A DNA stretch of 64,000 nucleotides, taken from positions 66,181,852 through 66,245,851 of the forward strand of contig CM055099.1 of assembly GCA_029204225.1 (NCBI GenBank), read 5' to 3'. The DNA comes from Diphasiastrum complanatum (Eukaryota; Streptophyta; Lycopodiopsida; Lycopodiales; Lycopodiaceae). Every line of letters begins with the position of its first letter. Position 1 is the stretch's first letter. Below, piece after piece: positions 63,680 to 64,000 of this stretch. The translations under genes were made by a program, and so were the position numbers. The notes below the pieces were generated by a model. The model saw only the letters and a program-made list of their open reading frames with translations, was not told where the DNA came from and searched no databases.

Positions 63680-64000
63680 CTGAATAGGTCCCAAACTGTC
63701 CTCGGAGATCCTGGTAACTCCTATCTCCTCATTGTCAAGGGCATGGACACGGAGTTGGTCGGTGTTGTCATAGAACTTTGACTGTCATAAGGATGTCTTG
63801 GCATTAAAATCCCTAGTGAGGAAAATACCCCCCTGCTCTGCGAATCTAACAATAGCCAATGAGAGATCAAGGTAGGGTGAGCTAATGCCCTCAGCATAAG
63901 ACGAAGGCTTTGGAGGAAAATAACATGCTGCAACAAAGAGGTCCCAGTCAAAACCAATATCCTGCCCAACAATACGTATCCAAATATAACGTGCATGCTC
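63680..64000 (-). pseudogene. LINE endonuclease domain fragment
   Basis: The minus strand reads ARYIWIRIVGQDIGFDWDLF, VAACYFPPKPSSYA, LDLSLAIVRFAEQGGIFLTRDFNAKTS, then a stop and further coding. This is the apurinic-type endonuclease of plant LINEs. The RDFNA block holds the Asp and Asn of the catalytic GDFNA motif, with Gly changed to Arg. It runs off the window edge and borders the truncated Copia K. Confidence 0.75.

Overview
This window is a repeat-dominated stretch of a land-plant nuclear genome. Two spliced host genes can be recognised by eye, both on the + strand, and both have introns loaded with repeats. Ty1/copia, Ty3/gypsy, hAT and LINE remnants fill most of the rest. Perfect (AG)n/(CT)n tracts reach 249 bp. 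The plant-style tRNA-Met primer sites, SR-protein and MCU sequences and UBN2-type Copia gag point to a plant; the style (very long introns, long AG tracts) would suit a fern, but that is a weak inference and I cannot name a species.

Host genes. (1) A mitochondrial calcium uniporter (MCU) gene has a TATA box near 17662, exon 1 at 17778-18233 and exon 2 at 39856-40317. Exon 2 carries the pore motif WDVMEP. The single intron is about 21.6 kb. (2) An SC35/SRSF2-type splicing-factor gene has four RRM-coding exons (54351-54426, 55763-55841, 56098-56177, 58829-58895). All junctions are in phase. Its RS-domain exons are not visible, so the gene either runs past a >5 kb repeat-filled intron or is cut.

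Layout. 1-1500: AT-rich array with a recurring GTCGGATGCAA word. 3.8-7.0 kb: minus-strand Copia with an internally inverted protease/pre-integrase block and a 5' LTR ending in (AG)n. 7.4-10.9 kb: minus-strand Copia RT-RNase H whose RNase H tail is tandemly triplicated. 11-17.2 kb: sparse, with small tandem duplications and two AG tracts. 17.2-40.3 kb: MCU gene; its intron holds a hAT-like MITE with an 8-bp target duplication, a Copia, two gypsy 3' ends, a Copia gag piece, a gypsy (358-bp LTR, 92-bp leader repeats, gag) inserted in a hAT fragment, and palindromic GC-rich arrays next to a hAT BED-finger fragment. 42.3-50 kb: LINE 3' end, then a + strand Copia interrupted by a 1.2-kb solo LTR. 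Its own 3' LTR appears split inside a (CT)n tract by 2.7 kb containing a minus-strand Copia. 50.6-52.8 kb: minus-strand Copia lacking gag. 53.05-53.9 kb: gypsy LTR related to the one at 27.6 kb. 54.3-61 kb: SC35 gene. 61.7-63.7 kb: Copia with gag and protease deleted. 63.7-64 kb: LINE endonuclease fragment.

No retroelement here looks intact: all show stops, frameshifts, deletions or missing ends. The two host genes keep open, in-phase coding exons. I saw no rRNA, tRNA or CRISPR array. The distinctive content is structural: the inversion, triplication, periodic leader repeats, subterminal palindromes, and junctions that fall in dinucleotide tracts.
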